Part shown: piece by piece, positions 1-7,878 of the stretch
How positions within the stretch are numbered: the first letter of the stretch is position 1
How the letters are laid out: the number at the start of each line of letters is the position of its first letter
DNA from: Bacteroidota bacterium
Lineage (GTDB): Bacteria; Bacteroidota; Bacteroidia; NS11-12g; UBA9320
Reading direction: 5' to 3'
Length of the DNA: 64,000 nucleotides
Assembly: GCA_016124755.1 (NCBI GenBank)
Contig: WGNA01000030.1
Coordinates: 43,341-107,340, forward strand
The notes under the pieces: model-generated
Told to the model about the DNA's origin: nothing
Databases searched by the model: none
Seen by the model: the letters and a program-made list of their open reading frames with translations, nothing else
Position numbers and translations under genes: made by a program

Positions 1-100
1 CGATGGGAATTTCCTGATCCTGTGCCTGTAAATTACCCGATGATAATAATGCGAATGTTACGGTTAAAAACAGCAGTTTAGCCGTTCGAAACCTGCTCAC
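1..100 (-). CDS. N-terminus of an exported protein, probably BamA (partial)
   Basis: The gene runs off the left edge. Reading from a GTG at 98-100, about 33 residues are visible: a basic start (SRFRTAK), a hydrophobic core (LLFLTVTFALL) and a likely signal peptidase site after NLQAQ. A TTG at 110-112 is an alternative in-frame start. The start lies inside the last codons of uppS (23 nt overlap), so the two genes are co-transcribed and probably translationally coupled. The assignment to BamA is inference from gene order: in Bacteroidota, DUF6089 - uppS - bamA - OmpH-like genes is a recurring arrangement. Nothing in the visible residues proves it. Confidence 0.6.
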   Translation of the reverse strand, partial: MSRFRTAKLLFLTVTFALLSSGNLQAQDQEIPI

Positions 101-830
101 TAGTTTTACCAAATCTTCTCTCTCTTTTTTGATATTCCCTAATGGCCTCGTAAAGATGTTCCCTCCGGAAATCAGGCCATAAAACATTGGTGAAGTAAAA
201 TTCGCTGTAGGCTAACTCCCACAAAAGGAAGTTACTGATCCGGTGTTCACCGCTCGTTCTGATCATCAGATCCGGATGCGGATATTTACCAGTAGTAAGT
301 GTGTTAGAAATAATATGCTCGTCGATGTTTTCCGGATCGAGTTCTCCGGATTTAACGCGTCTGGCAATTGACTTAACGGCATTAACAATATCCCATTTTG
401 AGCTGTAACTCAAAGCGAGTATTAAAGTCATTCGGTTATTCCCGGATGTAGTTTCTATCGCCTCTTCTAATTCTGCTCTGCAATCATCCGGTAGCTGGTC
501 TCTGTCTCCAATGGTATCAAGCCTGATATTATTCTTCATCAGGGTTTTGGTTTCCTTTCGGATGGTTTTCACCAAAAGGGTCATCAGAGCATTCACTTCT
601 AATTTGGGCCGGTTCCAGTTCTCGGTGGAAAATGCATAAAGGGTAAGATATTCAACCCCCAGCTCGGCACATCCTTCGGTTATTTCACGAACCGATTGAA
701 CACCATGCTGATGCCCGAATATTCTATATTTTCCTTGTTGTTTCGCCCACCTTCCATTGCCATCCATTATCACGGCTATATGGCGCGGGAGTAAATTAAG
801 GTCAATGGTTTCTGGAATAGAATTGCTCAC
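78..830 (-). CDS. uppS: Isoprenyl transferase / undecaprenyl diphosphate synthase
   Basis: This cytosolic cis-prenyltransferase condenses isopentenyl diphosphate onto farnesyl diphosphate to make the C55 carrier used for peptidoglycan and surface glycans. The 250 residues match the family in length. Visible marks are the N-terminal MDGNGRW motif with catalytic Asp23, the FGH motif near residue 38, the SSKWDI region, and the C-terminal DLMIRTSGEHRISNF signature that binds diphosphate. The start codon is GTG (828-830), and it overlaps the TGA stop of the upstream DUF6089 gene by 3 bases (GTGA). Its own end overlaps the next gene. The tight overlaps imply one operon with the DUF6089 gene and bamA. 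The function is secure; the exact start is slightly less so. Confidence 0.95.
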   Translation of the reverse strand: MSNSIPETIDLNLLPRHIAVIMDGNGRWAKQQGKYRIFGHQHGVQSVREITEGCAELGVEYLTLYAFSTENWNRPKLEVNALMTLLVKTIRKETKTLMKNNIRLDTIGDRDQLPDDCRAELEEAIETTSGNNRMTLILALSYSSKWDIVNAVKSIARRVKSGELDPENIDEHIISNTLTTGKYPHPDLMIRTSGEHRISNFLLWELAYSEFYFTNVLWPDFRREHLYEAIREYQKRERRFGKTSEQVSNG

Positions 831-1675
831 TTGAAACGAAACTCTCTGTGATACTTGGGCCAGCAGGCAATCGGTGTTAAACGATAGCTGAACTGAAACA
901 TGGTAAAAAAGTAAAAGTCTTTCAAGGCAGGGTCTCCTCTTCGGTCGCCGGGCAAAGACAAAGGTTCTCCGACACCATCTACTTCGCGGCTTCTGTCTGA
1001 AAGCGATGCCGCAAGTGTTCCTCTGGTATTGGCTAATTCTTTTAAGTCGGGATAGTTTTTAGAAACATCATCAAGATAATCTGTAAATGTTTTTCTCCAA
1101 CCGACTTCAAAACCTACAACCAGATTTTTAGTGATGTTGTATTTTATTCCTCCTCCAAAGGGAATGGCCATTTGAAGTACGCCATATTGATCTTTGTTAC
1201 TTTGACCTTCGGTATACAACTTTCTCAAATCATACCATTGCCCCTGATAATATGCTTTAGGATTGTGGTGAAAAATTGCAATTCCCAACATCGCATAGGA
1301 AGAAAAATCTTTGCTGAGAATTCTTGAACCAAAGGGCAGAAAATTGAATTCAAATACAGAACTGAATTCAAGAATGTTGTTTTTAAAACTGAGATTCCGG
1401 GATTGATAGTCGCTGAAATTCTTGTCGCTCCCGCTAATGGTTCCGTAACTAAGAGCATTCCGGAAAGACCAATAGGGAGTAAAATTGTATCGGGTGTGTA
1501 AGCCAAAAGCCGGCTTGGTTTCTCCGGGAACAATGTTGTAGGCTAAGTCCCCATGATAATTACTCGCACCGATCATGATGCCGTGCTCCCAGTTTTGGGC
1601 ATTCACATACCCAAATCCTGAAAACAGAATAACGAGTAAAAAATTCCTGAGCACTAACTTCATATTCGTATTCAT
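827..1675 (-). CDS. DUF6089 family outer-membrane-barrel-like protein (copy 1)
   Basis: A 282-residue exported protein with a signal peptide (MNTNMKLVLRNFLLVILF, cleavage near YVNAQ). The mature part starts EHGIMIGASNYHGDL and then shows alternating aromatic strands typical of a small beta-barrel. It carries the family sequence FTDYLDDVSKNYPDL and SLSDRSR near the C-terminus. These proteins recur beside uppS-bamA in Bacteroidota; their molecular role is not established. The reading frame is open back to 1789, but the promoter box at 1712-1719 lies inside that extension, so the ATG at 1675 (or 1663) is the real start. It overlaps uppS by 4 nt. It is a paralogue of the next gene upstream. Confidence 0.85.
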   Translation of the reverse strand: MNTNMKLVLRNFLLVILFSGFGYVNAQNWEHGIMIGASNYHGDLAYNIVPGETKPAFGLHTRYNFTPYWSFRNALSYGTISGSDKNFSDYQSRNLSFKNNILEFSSVFEFNFLPFGSRILSKDFSSYAMLGIAIFHHNPKAYYQGQWYDLRKLYTEGQSNKDQYGVLQMAIPFGGGIKYNITKNLVVGFEVGWRKTFTDYLDDVSKNYPDLKELANTRGTLAASLSDRSREVDGVGEPLSLPGDRRGDPALKDFYFFTMFQFSYRLTPIACWPKYHREFRFK

Positions 1676-1711
1676 TACGAAACCCGGATGATATTGGTTA
1701 CATCCAAAGCG

Positions 1712-1719
1712 CAAAATTA
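1712..1719 (-). promoter_or_regulatory. TAnnTTTG promoter box for DUF6089 copy 1 - uppS - bamA
   Basis: The minus strand reads TAATTTTG, an exact match to the Bacteroidota -7 element. It is 36 nt ahead of the ATG at 1675. No clear TTG lies at the -33 spacing. It decides the start of this gene, because the longer reading frame would begin upstream of the transcription start. Confidence 0.6.
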
Positions 1720-1858
1720 AACAAGATATTGCAGCTCTCCGGAATTGCTTATCCAAATGCAAGAAACGTAGTGGCAAAATGATAGACATATTTCATGGAA
1801 CCGGATTCCAATGATTTGATTGTATGGCTGAATCGTTCTTTACAGAACAATTAAATTC

Positions 1859-2767
1859 TCAGAGAAATGCAGGGCATCTGTCGCCCGATCTCATAATTCG
1901 GTATGTGAGTGTAACTCCGAATATGGAATACAGGTCGCGTTTCGAATCATCACCGCGTTGAGTACCCGCGAGATTTTGTGTTTTAGATCGGTCAGACATA
2001 GCTGCACTGATCGGCCCGTACTGAGACTCTAAAAACACAGGTTCAACATACTTACCACTCACATCATCGAGGTAATCTGTGAAAGTGATTCTGGTTGTAT
2101 ACTCAATGCCGAAAGTCCATTGCCGGCTGAGTTTAAATTTAAATCCGGCACCAACCGGTATCGCGAAACTTGTCAGGGAATATCTTTTCAGGTCGTTGTA
2201 TTCTGTGGTTTCCTGTCCTTCAGTTCCGATAGGCTGAAGTTCAACCCAGTCTCCATCTCTGCTTTGAAGATTGTCGTAGCTCTGCAGTGCCGTTGCCTGC
2301 CAGCTGCTCGGATCGTAGGTAAACTGTGCCATCGGATTGAATTTGAAAACCGCAATTCCGAGAATCAGGTGAGGAATAATACCTCTCTCCTGTTTGTACC
2401 GGAAGGTATTTAGATTTATGTCGAATCCGGCATGAATATCCCAAATGTCTGATTTGAAATGAAGATTTCTCGCGGCTCTCACTTCGTCTTCTCCGTACCA
2501 GTTATCGTCACCGGAAATAGATCCGTAATTAACTCCGAGCCGGAAAGAAAATCTTTGAACCGGGTTGTATCGAATCAGAATTCCTCCATTGGCGTGTGTT
2601 CCTCTGGACTCGAAAAACTTAGGAACCAAATCCCCTTTGTAATTGCTTCCGCCAAACATCAGCCCGAACTCGAGAGAGCTTTCTCTCTTCCAGCCTTGTG
2701 CCTGCGAATCCGGCATGAGCGCGATTAAACAAACAACCGGAAGTACCTTTTTTATAACTGATAACAT
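1859..2767 (-). CDS. DUF6089 family outer-membrane-barrel-like protein (copy 2)
   Basis: A 302-residue exported protein. The signal peptide runs from MLSVIKKVLPVVCLIALM to a cleavage near DSQAQ. The mature region begins LEFGLMFGGSNYKGDLVPKF, closely similar to copy 1 (GIMIGASNYHGDL), and again contains FTDYLDDVSGKYVEP and AAMSDRSK. The two are tandem paralogues. The frame is open to 2899, but the promoter at 2791-2821 and the position of the signal peptide show that the ATG at 2767 is used. The role is unknown; an outer-membrane barrel is inferred from strand periodicity and the family. The 183 nt between this gene and copy 1 hold only the copy 1 promoter. Confidence 0.85.
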   Translation of the reverse strand: MLSVIKKVLPVVCLIALMPDSQAQGWKRESSLEFGLMFGGSNYKGDLVPKFFESRGTHANGGILIRYNPVQRFSFRLGVNYGSISGDDNWYGEDEVRAARNLHFKSDIWDIHAGFDINLNTFRYKQERGIIPHLILGIAVFKFNPMAQFTYDPSSWQATALQSYDNLQSRDGDWVELQPIGTEGQETTEYNDLKRYSLTSFAIPVGAGFKFKLSRQWTFGIEYTTRITFTDYLDDVSGKYVEPVFLESQYGPISAAMSDRSKTQNLAGTQRGDDSKRDLYSIFGVTLTYRIMRSGDRCPAFL

Positions 2768-2790
2768 TCTACCTCGTTTTGGCAAGTTGA

Positions 2791-2821
2791 CAAACCTAAG
2801 TTTTTTGAACATAAAAGACAA
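2791..2821 (-). promoter_or_regulatory. Bacteroidota promoter for DUF6089 copy 2
   Basis: The minus strand shows TAGGTTTG (2791-2798), an exact -7 box, and a TTG at 2819-2821 with a 20-nt spacer, the expected -33 distance. It lies 23 nt ahead of the ATG at 2767. It is one of the three best full promoters in the window. Confidence 0.75.
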
Positions 2822-2876
2822 GCGTGAAACCTCAATAGGCAACGGCTTCCTCAAATCAGTTATTGCAACGTGCTTT

Positions 2877-3356
2877 TTACTTGAAATCGACCAGCTCAAT
2901 TTCGAAGACTAAAACGCTGTTTGCAGGAATTCCGGAAGTTGCCTGCGAGCCGTATCCCAATGCCGAAGGTACAACCAACGTAGCTTTACCACCTTTTTTC
3001 ATCATCGGAATTCCTTCTTTCCAACCTTCAATTAAACCCTGAAGATTAAAAGTTGCCGGCTTTGTTTTGGTTTCATCGAATACGTGACCGTTGAGAAGTG
3101 ACCCTTTATAATTTACCGTAACATCAGAATTGCCTGCCGGGTGTCCTCCTTCTCCTTCTTTGGTTTCGATATAATGTAAACCCGAATCGGTCTTTACCGA
3201 ATTCAGTTTGTTTTCTGTGAGCCATGCATCAATTGCTTCCTGATCTTTTTTCATCTGATCAGCAGCAATTTGCTCCGAATCATCTTTACAACCCTGCACT
3301 AATAACGATACCGAAAAGATCAGCATCATCAGATATTTTATTCTTTTGGAATTCAT
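2877..3356 (-). CDS. FKBP-type peptidyl-prolyl cis-trans isomerase, lipoprotein
   Basis: A 159-residue lipoprotein that catalyses proline isomerisation in the periplasm, probably helping outer-membrane and secreted proteins fold. A lipobox (LLVQG followed by Cys23) ends the signal sequence. After a short helical linker, the FKBP domain fills residues 60-159: it has VTVNYKGSLLNGHVFDE, GLIEGWKEGIPMMKKGG and the closing LGYGSQ/IPANSVLVFEIEL strands. The ATG at 3356 follows the nadK stop by one base; an ATG at 3374 inside nadK is an alternative that adds six residues. It belongs to the run starting at 7101. Confidence 0.92.
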   Translation of the reverse strand: MNSKRIKYLMMLIFSVSLLVQGCKDDSEQIAADQMKKDQEAIDAWLTENKLNSVKTDSGLHYIETKEGEGGHPAGNSDVTVNYKGSLLNGHVFDETKTKPATFNLQGLIEGWKEGIPMMKKGGKATLVVPSALGYGSQATSGIPANSVLVFEIELVDFK

Positions 3357-3357
3357 T

Positions 3358-4224
3358 TCAATTTCTGTTGTCAAGTCCCCACATAAGTTTTTTTCGAATG
3401 GTATCCATATAGCTTTCGTCTTGTAATCGCACCATACAAAAACGGAAGTCTGCCTTTTTTACCGCGAGCTGTGTTCCTTTTTGAATTGTTACCGAACGGC
3501 TGTCGAGAGTCGCCAAAAATGAATTATCTCGGCCTTCAATTTCGAAAGAAAGTACACTGTCGTCTGAAACTACAGCAGGTCTCACATTTAGATTGTGTGG
3601 TGCAATTGGAGTAATCACAAAGCTTCCGGAACCCGGAAACAAAAGGGGCCCGCCGCAACTCAAAGAGTAACCACTCGAACCGGTTGGCGTGGAACAGATC
3701 AATCCGTCCGACCAATACGAATTTAGAAAGACTCCGTTCATATAAGAGTGAACGGTGATCATGCTTGACGAATCTTTTTTGTGAATTACAAAATCATTTA
3801 GAGCATAAGGAAAGTCGTCGAATACCTGTCGATCTGACTCAAGCTTTATCACCGATCTTTGGTCAATAAAATAGGTCTTATTCTCTAATTCGTTAATCGT
3901 GTTTTCAATATCCTCCTGTTGGCTGCTGGCTAAAAAACCAAACCGACCCATGTTGATACCCAGAACCGGAATGCGGTTATTTCTGACAATTGTAAGCGTA
4001 TCGAGCATCGTTCCGTCTCCACCAAGACTCAGCAGATAATCGAGACTTTCCGGATGTAAATCATGACTGTCGAATGCGTTTTTACCCAATTCCGGATGTT
4101 CCTCCAATACGGGTTTGTACACCAGTGACTCAATGTTCCTCGAGTTGAGCAGATTTACCAGCTTCTGCGCAAAAGCAAGTTGTTCGGTATTCTGAAAACT
4201 CCGGGTGTAAATGCCAATCTTCAA
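3358..4224 (-). CDS. nadK: NAD kinase
   Basis: Phosphorylates NAD to NADP using ATP or polyphosphate in the cytosol. At 288 residues it is a normal length. The GGDGT motif at residues 68-72 forms the catalytic phosphate-binding loop, NMGRFGFLA follows as the second conserved block, and TPTGSSGYSLSCGGP marks the NAD-binding C-terminal domain. It lies 22 nt downstream of the single-POTRA barrel gene and is followed almost immediately by the FKBP gene. CBS protein - NAD kinase - DUF6089 - uppS is a conserved Bacteroidota order. Confidence 0.96.
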   Translation of the reverse strand: MKIGIYTRSFQNTEQLAFAQKLVNLLNSRNIESLVYKPVLEEHPELGKNAFDSHDLHPESLDYLLSLGGDGTMLDTLTIVRNNRIPVLGINMGRFGFLASSQQEDIENTINELENKTYFIDQRSVIKLESDRQVFDDFPYALNDFVIHKKDSSSMITVHSYMNGVFLNSYWSDGLICSTPTGSSGYSLSCGGPLLFPGSGSFVITPIAPHNLNVRPAVVSDDSVLSFEIEGRDNSFLATLDSRSVTIQKGTQLAVKKADFRFCMVRLQDESYMDTIRKKLMWGLDNRN

Positions 4225-4246
4225 ATTCGGATTTTGATTTATTAGT

Positions 4247-5629
4247 TCAGATAGCCTGTTTAAAATTCAACCGGATTCCGGACCCTCCCATGCGATTGAA
4301 TGAGTATTCAAATCTAACCACTTTGTCCCAATACAGAAGTGTATTTACTCCTATGCCGTATCCATATTGCCAGCTGTTTACCAGATCGTTGTTGAGCAAG
4401 GTTTGATGATTTACCACATATCCATGATCGAAAAAAAAGGATATAAAAGATTCAACCGGCATGTCTTTATAGTTGTGCAAAGGCATAAGTGGCAGGTGAA
4501 AATAGCGATCGTTAAAAATGTGAAACCTGAATTCGGTGCGGGCTAGCGCATACGAGGTTCCGTCGATAACATAAAATTCGTATCCGCGAATTATATCATC
4601 GTACCCCAACGAACGCAGTTGCTCGTAAGGCAATTTCAGATCGGGCATTAATCTTCCGGCAACCAAACCTGCCACAGATATTCTGGGATGTTCTTTATTA
4701 ATCAAAGGTTTATAAACCGAAGCCTTTGCATATAACATCGGATAGGATGACGATTTTGAAAGCCAGGTATATGAAGTTTCGATCCAGTGATAATAGCCGG
4801 TGGTTGCAAGACTTTTATTATTTCTCTTTTCCCGGTTCCATATATAACCGATCCGGAAAACATGTTGGGACTGTGTTCCGGAAGTTAAAAAATCAGGATT
4901 AAGATTTTCGGTTAAAACGGTGTCACCAACATGCGTGTATAGATGACTTACATACGGTTTGTGCCAGTTGTATAGTCCAGGCCGGTAATTAATCAGCACC
5001 GAATTTTGCGCCTGTCGTATCAGCTCCTGATTGAGATTTCTAAAAAACTGAACCTTGTTCTGATCGGTCTTATACCAAACCTCTTTTTGTCTCTTCCAAT
5101 TTGTTTTTAGTTCAAAACCCAGTTTGGGATTGTTTAAAAACCAGGGAGCGCGGTATTCAATTCCGGCTGCCTGATTATACCCCGAAATCAGATTGATTTT
5201 CAGAGTTTGGTTTAATCCTAAAAAATTATACTTAAAAAGGTAGATGCCGTATTTGGTTCGTTTCGGATCGAGCCCGTTGCCGATCCATTGATTGATATTA
5301 CGGTCGGCATATTCAACAAACGGAATTGGCCAGAAGTACCACTTTTCCACCAATTCAACTACCAGATTACAACGGCGGTCATTTCCGTTTTCAACCGTTT
5401 TTATTTCGACTTTATTAAAGAGGTTTATGAGGTAAAGATTATAAATCGAGCGGGGAATAAGAACGTCTAAGAGTTCGGTTGAATCGTACGATGTATTTCG
5501 GTTTATTGAAAGCTCCCGAAGTATGATCTGCGATTTGGTTTGGTCGTTACCTTTAATAATAATGGAATCAATCTGAACGGTTGCAGAATTCGCGATAAAA
5601 GGAAAAGCGGCAAAAAATGCCAGACTCAA
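4247..5629 (-). CDS. Single-POTRA BamA/TamA-family outer membrane protein
   Basis: About 460 residues. The N-terminal hydrophobic segment (LAFFAAFPFIANSA) is a signal peptide. A single POTRA-like domain follows (IDSIIIKGNDQTK to VVELVEKWYFWPIPF), then a predicted transmembrane barrel of the D15 surface antigen type (residues 110-460) with a final aromatic strand VVRFEYSFNRMGGSGIRLNF. It may insert or export outer-membrane proteins, but it is much shorter than BamA (one POTRA rather than five). No ATG exists at the 5' end: the frame starts with TTG at 5629, and a better signal peptide results from a CTG or ATC about 12-14 codons upstream (LKIRNTTQPSFFNF), overlapping the CBS gene. The start is therefore uncertain. 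Confidence 0.8.
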   Translation of the reverse strand: MSLAFFAAFPFIANSATVQIDSIIIKGNDQTKSQIILRELSINRNTSYDSTELLDVLIPRSIYNLYLINLFNKVEIKTVENGNDRRCNLVVELVEKWYFWPIPFVEYADRNINQWIGNGLDPKRTKYGIYLFKYNFLGLNQTLKINLISGYNQAAGIEYRAPWFLNNPKLGFELKTNWKRQKEVWYKTDQNKVQFFRNLNQELIRQAQNSVLINYRPGLYNWHKPYVSHLYTHVGDTVLTENLNPDFLTSGTQSQHVFRIGYIWNREKRNNKSLATTGYYHWIETSYTWLSKSSSYPMLYAKASVYKPLINKEHPRISVAGLVAGRLMPDLKLPYEQLRSLGYDDIIRGYEFYVIDGTSYALARTEFRFHIFNDRYFHLPLMPLHNYKDMPVESFISFFFDHGYVVNHQTLLNNDLVNSWQYGYGIGVNTLLYWDKVVRFEYSFNRMGGSGIRLNFKQAI

Positions 5630-5667
5630 AAAGTTGAAAAAAGAGGGTTGAGTTGTATTTCGGATTT

Positions 5668-6318
5668 TCAGAAGTCCAGATATTTCAACAATGACTGGAA
5701 TCGCGATTCATTGTAATCGTCGGATTCATTATTCAGACTGTAAAGAACTTCATATCCATTGGAAGACAAAAGATATTTAAGGTTGTCGACATGATGCAGA
5801 TTTAACTTTATCATCATCTCAAGAGTATTCGGATCTTCACCGGCCCAGGTCCACATACCGAGAATCTTTCCATCTGAGGACTCGATCATTCTTCCCAACT
5901 GTGCAATGGAGTAATCCGACTGTCGGCATTTGAGTGCTAAAACAGCTCCTTCGCTTTGAATGGTTGAACTTCGGCCAAGAGCAATTACCAGATCTTTCAC
6001 CCAAACCAAGCCCAAATACTGACCGTTTTCCGCAACGGCAACTACTTCGAGACCTGATCTTGCAAAAACCGAAATGGCTTCAAAAAAGGAGTGATCGGGT
6101 TTTAGAAAATATTCACCGAAATGAACGCTCCCTCCAATGTTTCCCATTGGATCCAATGCTTCAAGATGATGGTTTGTCACATAACCCTTAAGTGTATTTT
6201 CATCAACAACCGGAATGTTGCTGATGCCAAAATCTTCCATGGTTATAAGCGCGATCTGAACTGAGTCGCCTGACTTAAGCGGGGTAAATTCGTTTGTTGT
6301 GATTCCTCTGACCAGCAT
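5668..6318 (-). CDS. CBS domain protein
   Basis: A 216-residue soluble protein. Two CBS motifs cover residues 1-120 (ISNIPVVDENTLKGYVT and LEVVAVAENGQYLGLVWVKD), a fold that usually binds adenine nucleotides or SAM and regulates a partner. Residues 125-216 form an ACT-like or unassigned C-terminal part (GKILGMWTWAGEDPNTLEM). It sits 15 nt after the hydrolase gene and overlaps the likely true start of the barrel gene. Location next to nadK is conserved in Bacteroidota, so a role linked to NAD(P) or energy state is plausible but unproven. Confidence 0.85.
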   Translation of the reverse strand: MLVRGITTNEFTPLKSGDSVQIALITMEDFGISNIPVVDENTLKGYVTNHHLEALDPMGNIGGSVHFGEYFLKPDHSFFEAISVFARSGLEVVAVAENGQYLGLVWVKDLVIALGRSSTIQSEGAVLALKCRQSDYSIAQLGRMIESSDGKILGMWTWAGEDPNTLEMMIKLNLHHVDNLKYLLSSNGYEVLYSLNNESDDYNESRFQSLLKYLDF

Positions 6319-6333
6319 CTATAATGTTAGACG

Positions 6334-7101
6334 TTATTGCTGATTAAAAAGTTTGGTCAAATATGCAGAAAGAATCTCATTAAACTCTTTGGCTCGTTCC
6401 ATCATTGGAGCATGACCGCATTTGTCGATCCAGTGCAATTCCGAAAACTCCAGCAGTTTGTGAAATTCTTCTGCCACATCCGGAGGAGTAATTTTATCAT
6501 TTCTTCCCCAGATCAGGCAAACCGGCATTTTAAAATCTTTGATATCATCGGCCATATTATACCGGATCGCCGATTTTGCCATCGCAAGTATCCGGATAAC
6601 CTTCAGGCGGTTATTCGTAATTTCAAAAACCTCGTCGATCAATTCTTGTGTGGCAGTTTTGGGATCGTAAAAAGTGTATTCCACCTTTTCTTTTATGTAT
6701 TCGTAATCCCCGCGTTTTGGATACGAACCACCCATCGCATTTTCATAAAGACCGGAACTTCCGGTTAAAATCATTGCCTTGATCTTACCGGGAAAATATT
6801 TAGCATACACCAACGCCACGTGACCACCCAATGAATTACCCAGTAGTGTTACTTCTTCAAATTTTTTAAACCGTACAAAACCATCTACGAATTTGGCAAG
6901 ACCTTTAACACCCACTTCGGTCATCGGCATGGTGAAGATCGGCATCAGCGGAATCACCACTTTATAATTTCCCGAAAATTTGTCAAGAACATCCTTCCAG
7001 TTACTCAACGCTCCGAACAAGCCGTGGAGTAATAACAAAACCGGTCCCTCTCCTTCTTCGATGTATTCGTAACCGTCCTCCTTGATGATGTTTATCTCCA
7101 T
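6334..7101 (-). CDS. Alpha/beta hydrolase
   Basis: A 255-residue cytosolic hydrolase, probably an esterase or C-C bond hydrolase. The oxyanion block LLLHGLFGALSNW (residues 22-35), the nucleophile elbow GNSLGG with Ser90, the acid Asp202 (WGRNDKITPP) and His230 (CGHAPM) give a complete triad. The substrate cannot be told. It is the first gene of the run 7101-2877; a weak box (TTAATTTG, one mismatch) lies some 20 nt upstream of the ATG. It is the only gene of this run that is not a recurrent member of the nadK-uppS neighbourhood. Confidence 0.9.
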   Translation of the reverse strand: MEINIIKEDGYEYIEEGEGPVLLLLHGLFGALSNWKDVLDKFSGNYKVVIPLMPIFTMPMTEVGVKGLAKFVDGFVRFKKFEEVTLLGNSLGGHVALVYAKYFPGKIKAMILTGSSGLYENAMGGSYPKRGDYEYIKEKVEYTFYDPKTATQELIDEVFEITNNRLKVIRILAMAKSAIRYNMADDIKDFKMPVCLIWGRNDKITPPDVAEEFHKLLEFSELHWIDKCGHAPMMERAKEFNEILSAYLTKLFNQQ

Positions 7102-7159
7102 ATCCTACTTAAGCCATTGCAAATTAATTTAAAACATTGAAATCCATTCACGGTTCATA

Positions 7160-7783
7160 TCAACCGCCGGAATGATTTGAATACACTTTCTCTGCGTGTT
7201 GCAAAGCATGATTTTTAACAACTTCAAACCAGTTGCGCATTAGTTCATGGCCGTATTCTGTAAGTATAGCCTCCGGGTGATATTGAACCCCCCAAACCGG
7301 AAATTCTTTGTGCCGGATTGCCATAATACTGCCGTCTGATGCGGTGGCCAAAATCTGTAATTCTTCCGGTGATTCTCCGGCAAGCACCAGACTATGATAC
7401 CGGCAAACCTGAAATTTTTCCGGTATTTCTTTAAACAACTGATCTTCTCTTCTCAGAATATCCGACACCTTTCCGTGCATCGGATATCCGTTTCGAACAA
7501 GCCGGAAACCAAATTTAATTCCGATCGCCTGATGCCCGAGACAAACACCCAGTACCGGTATTTTATCATAGAAGTGATTCAGAACTTCCATCAGATTTCC
7601 GGATGCTTCAGGATGACGCGGACCCGGAGAAATTACCAGACCGTTTGGCTTTATTTTAATAATCTCCTCCAGACTCAGTTCATCATTGCACACAACCTTC
7701 ACCACGGCACCTTCCTGTTCGAGATAATCTTTCAGGTTGTAGGTAAAGGAATCGTAGCTGTCGTAAAGAAGAACTTTCAACAT
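7160..7783 (-). CDS. Glutamine amidotransferase of anthranilate / aminodeoxychorismate synthase
   Basis: A 207-residue class I amidotransferase that releases ammonia from glutamine for a chorismate-using partner (TrpE or PabB). YDSYDSFTYNL at the N-terminus, SPGPRHPEASG (residues 52-62), the nucleophile Cys81 in GVCLGHQAIG and the HPE motif in QYHPEAI make the triad complete. It stands alone, with no trpE or pabB beside it, so TrpG, PabA or a shared role cannot be separated. The ATG at 7783 is preferred over the upstream TTG at 7792, because the protein then starts just before the first strand and the TTG falls inside the promoter box region. Confidence 0.9.
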   Translation of the reverse strand: MLKVLLYDSYDSFTYNLKDYLEQEGAVVKVVCNDELSLEEIIKIKPNGLVISPGPRHPEASGNLMEVLNHFYDKIPVLGVCLGHQAIGIKFGFRLVRNGYPMHGKVSDILRREDQLFKEIPEKFQVCRYHSLVLAGESPEELQILATASDGSIMAIRHKEFPVWGVQYHPEAILTEYGHELMRNWFEVVKNHALQHAEKVYSNHSGG

Positions 7784-7789
7784 AGCGTT

Positions 7790-7797
7790 CAAAAGTA
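7790..7797 (-). promoter_or_regulatory. TAnnTTTG promoter box, amidotransferase gene
   Basis: The minus strand reads TACTTTTG, an exact box ending 6 nt before the ATG at 7783. With a usual start site 4-8 nt after the box, the mRNA would be leaderless or nearly so. It faces away from the box at 7856-7863. Confidence 0.6.
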
Positions 7798-7855
7798 TTA
7801 CAGATTTTGAGTGAGTTGAAAACCGGATTTCGTGTGTTCTGCGGTTGAGGCTTCT

Positions 7856-7863
7856 TAATTTTG
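7856..7863 (+). promoter_or_regulatory. TAnnTTTG promoter box, E1 dehydrogenase gene
   Basis: TAATTTTG, an exact -7 box, 15 nt ahead of the ATG at 7879. It excludes the TTG at 7861 as the start codon. No matching -33 TTG is seen. Confidence 0.6.
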
Positions 7864-7878
7864 TTTGCCATTATTCCT

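Noticed and set aside
6337..6768. A 143-codon plus-strand open frame in the hydrolase gene
   Set aside because: Antisense to a complete alpha/beta hydrolase with an intact triad.
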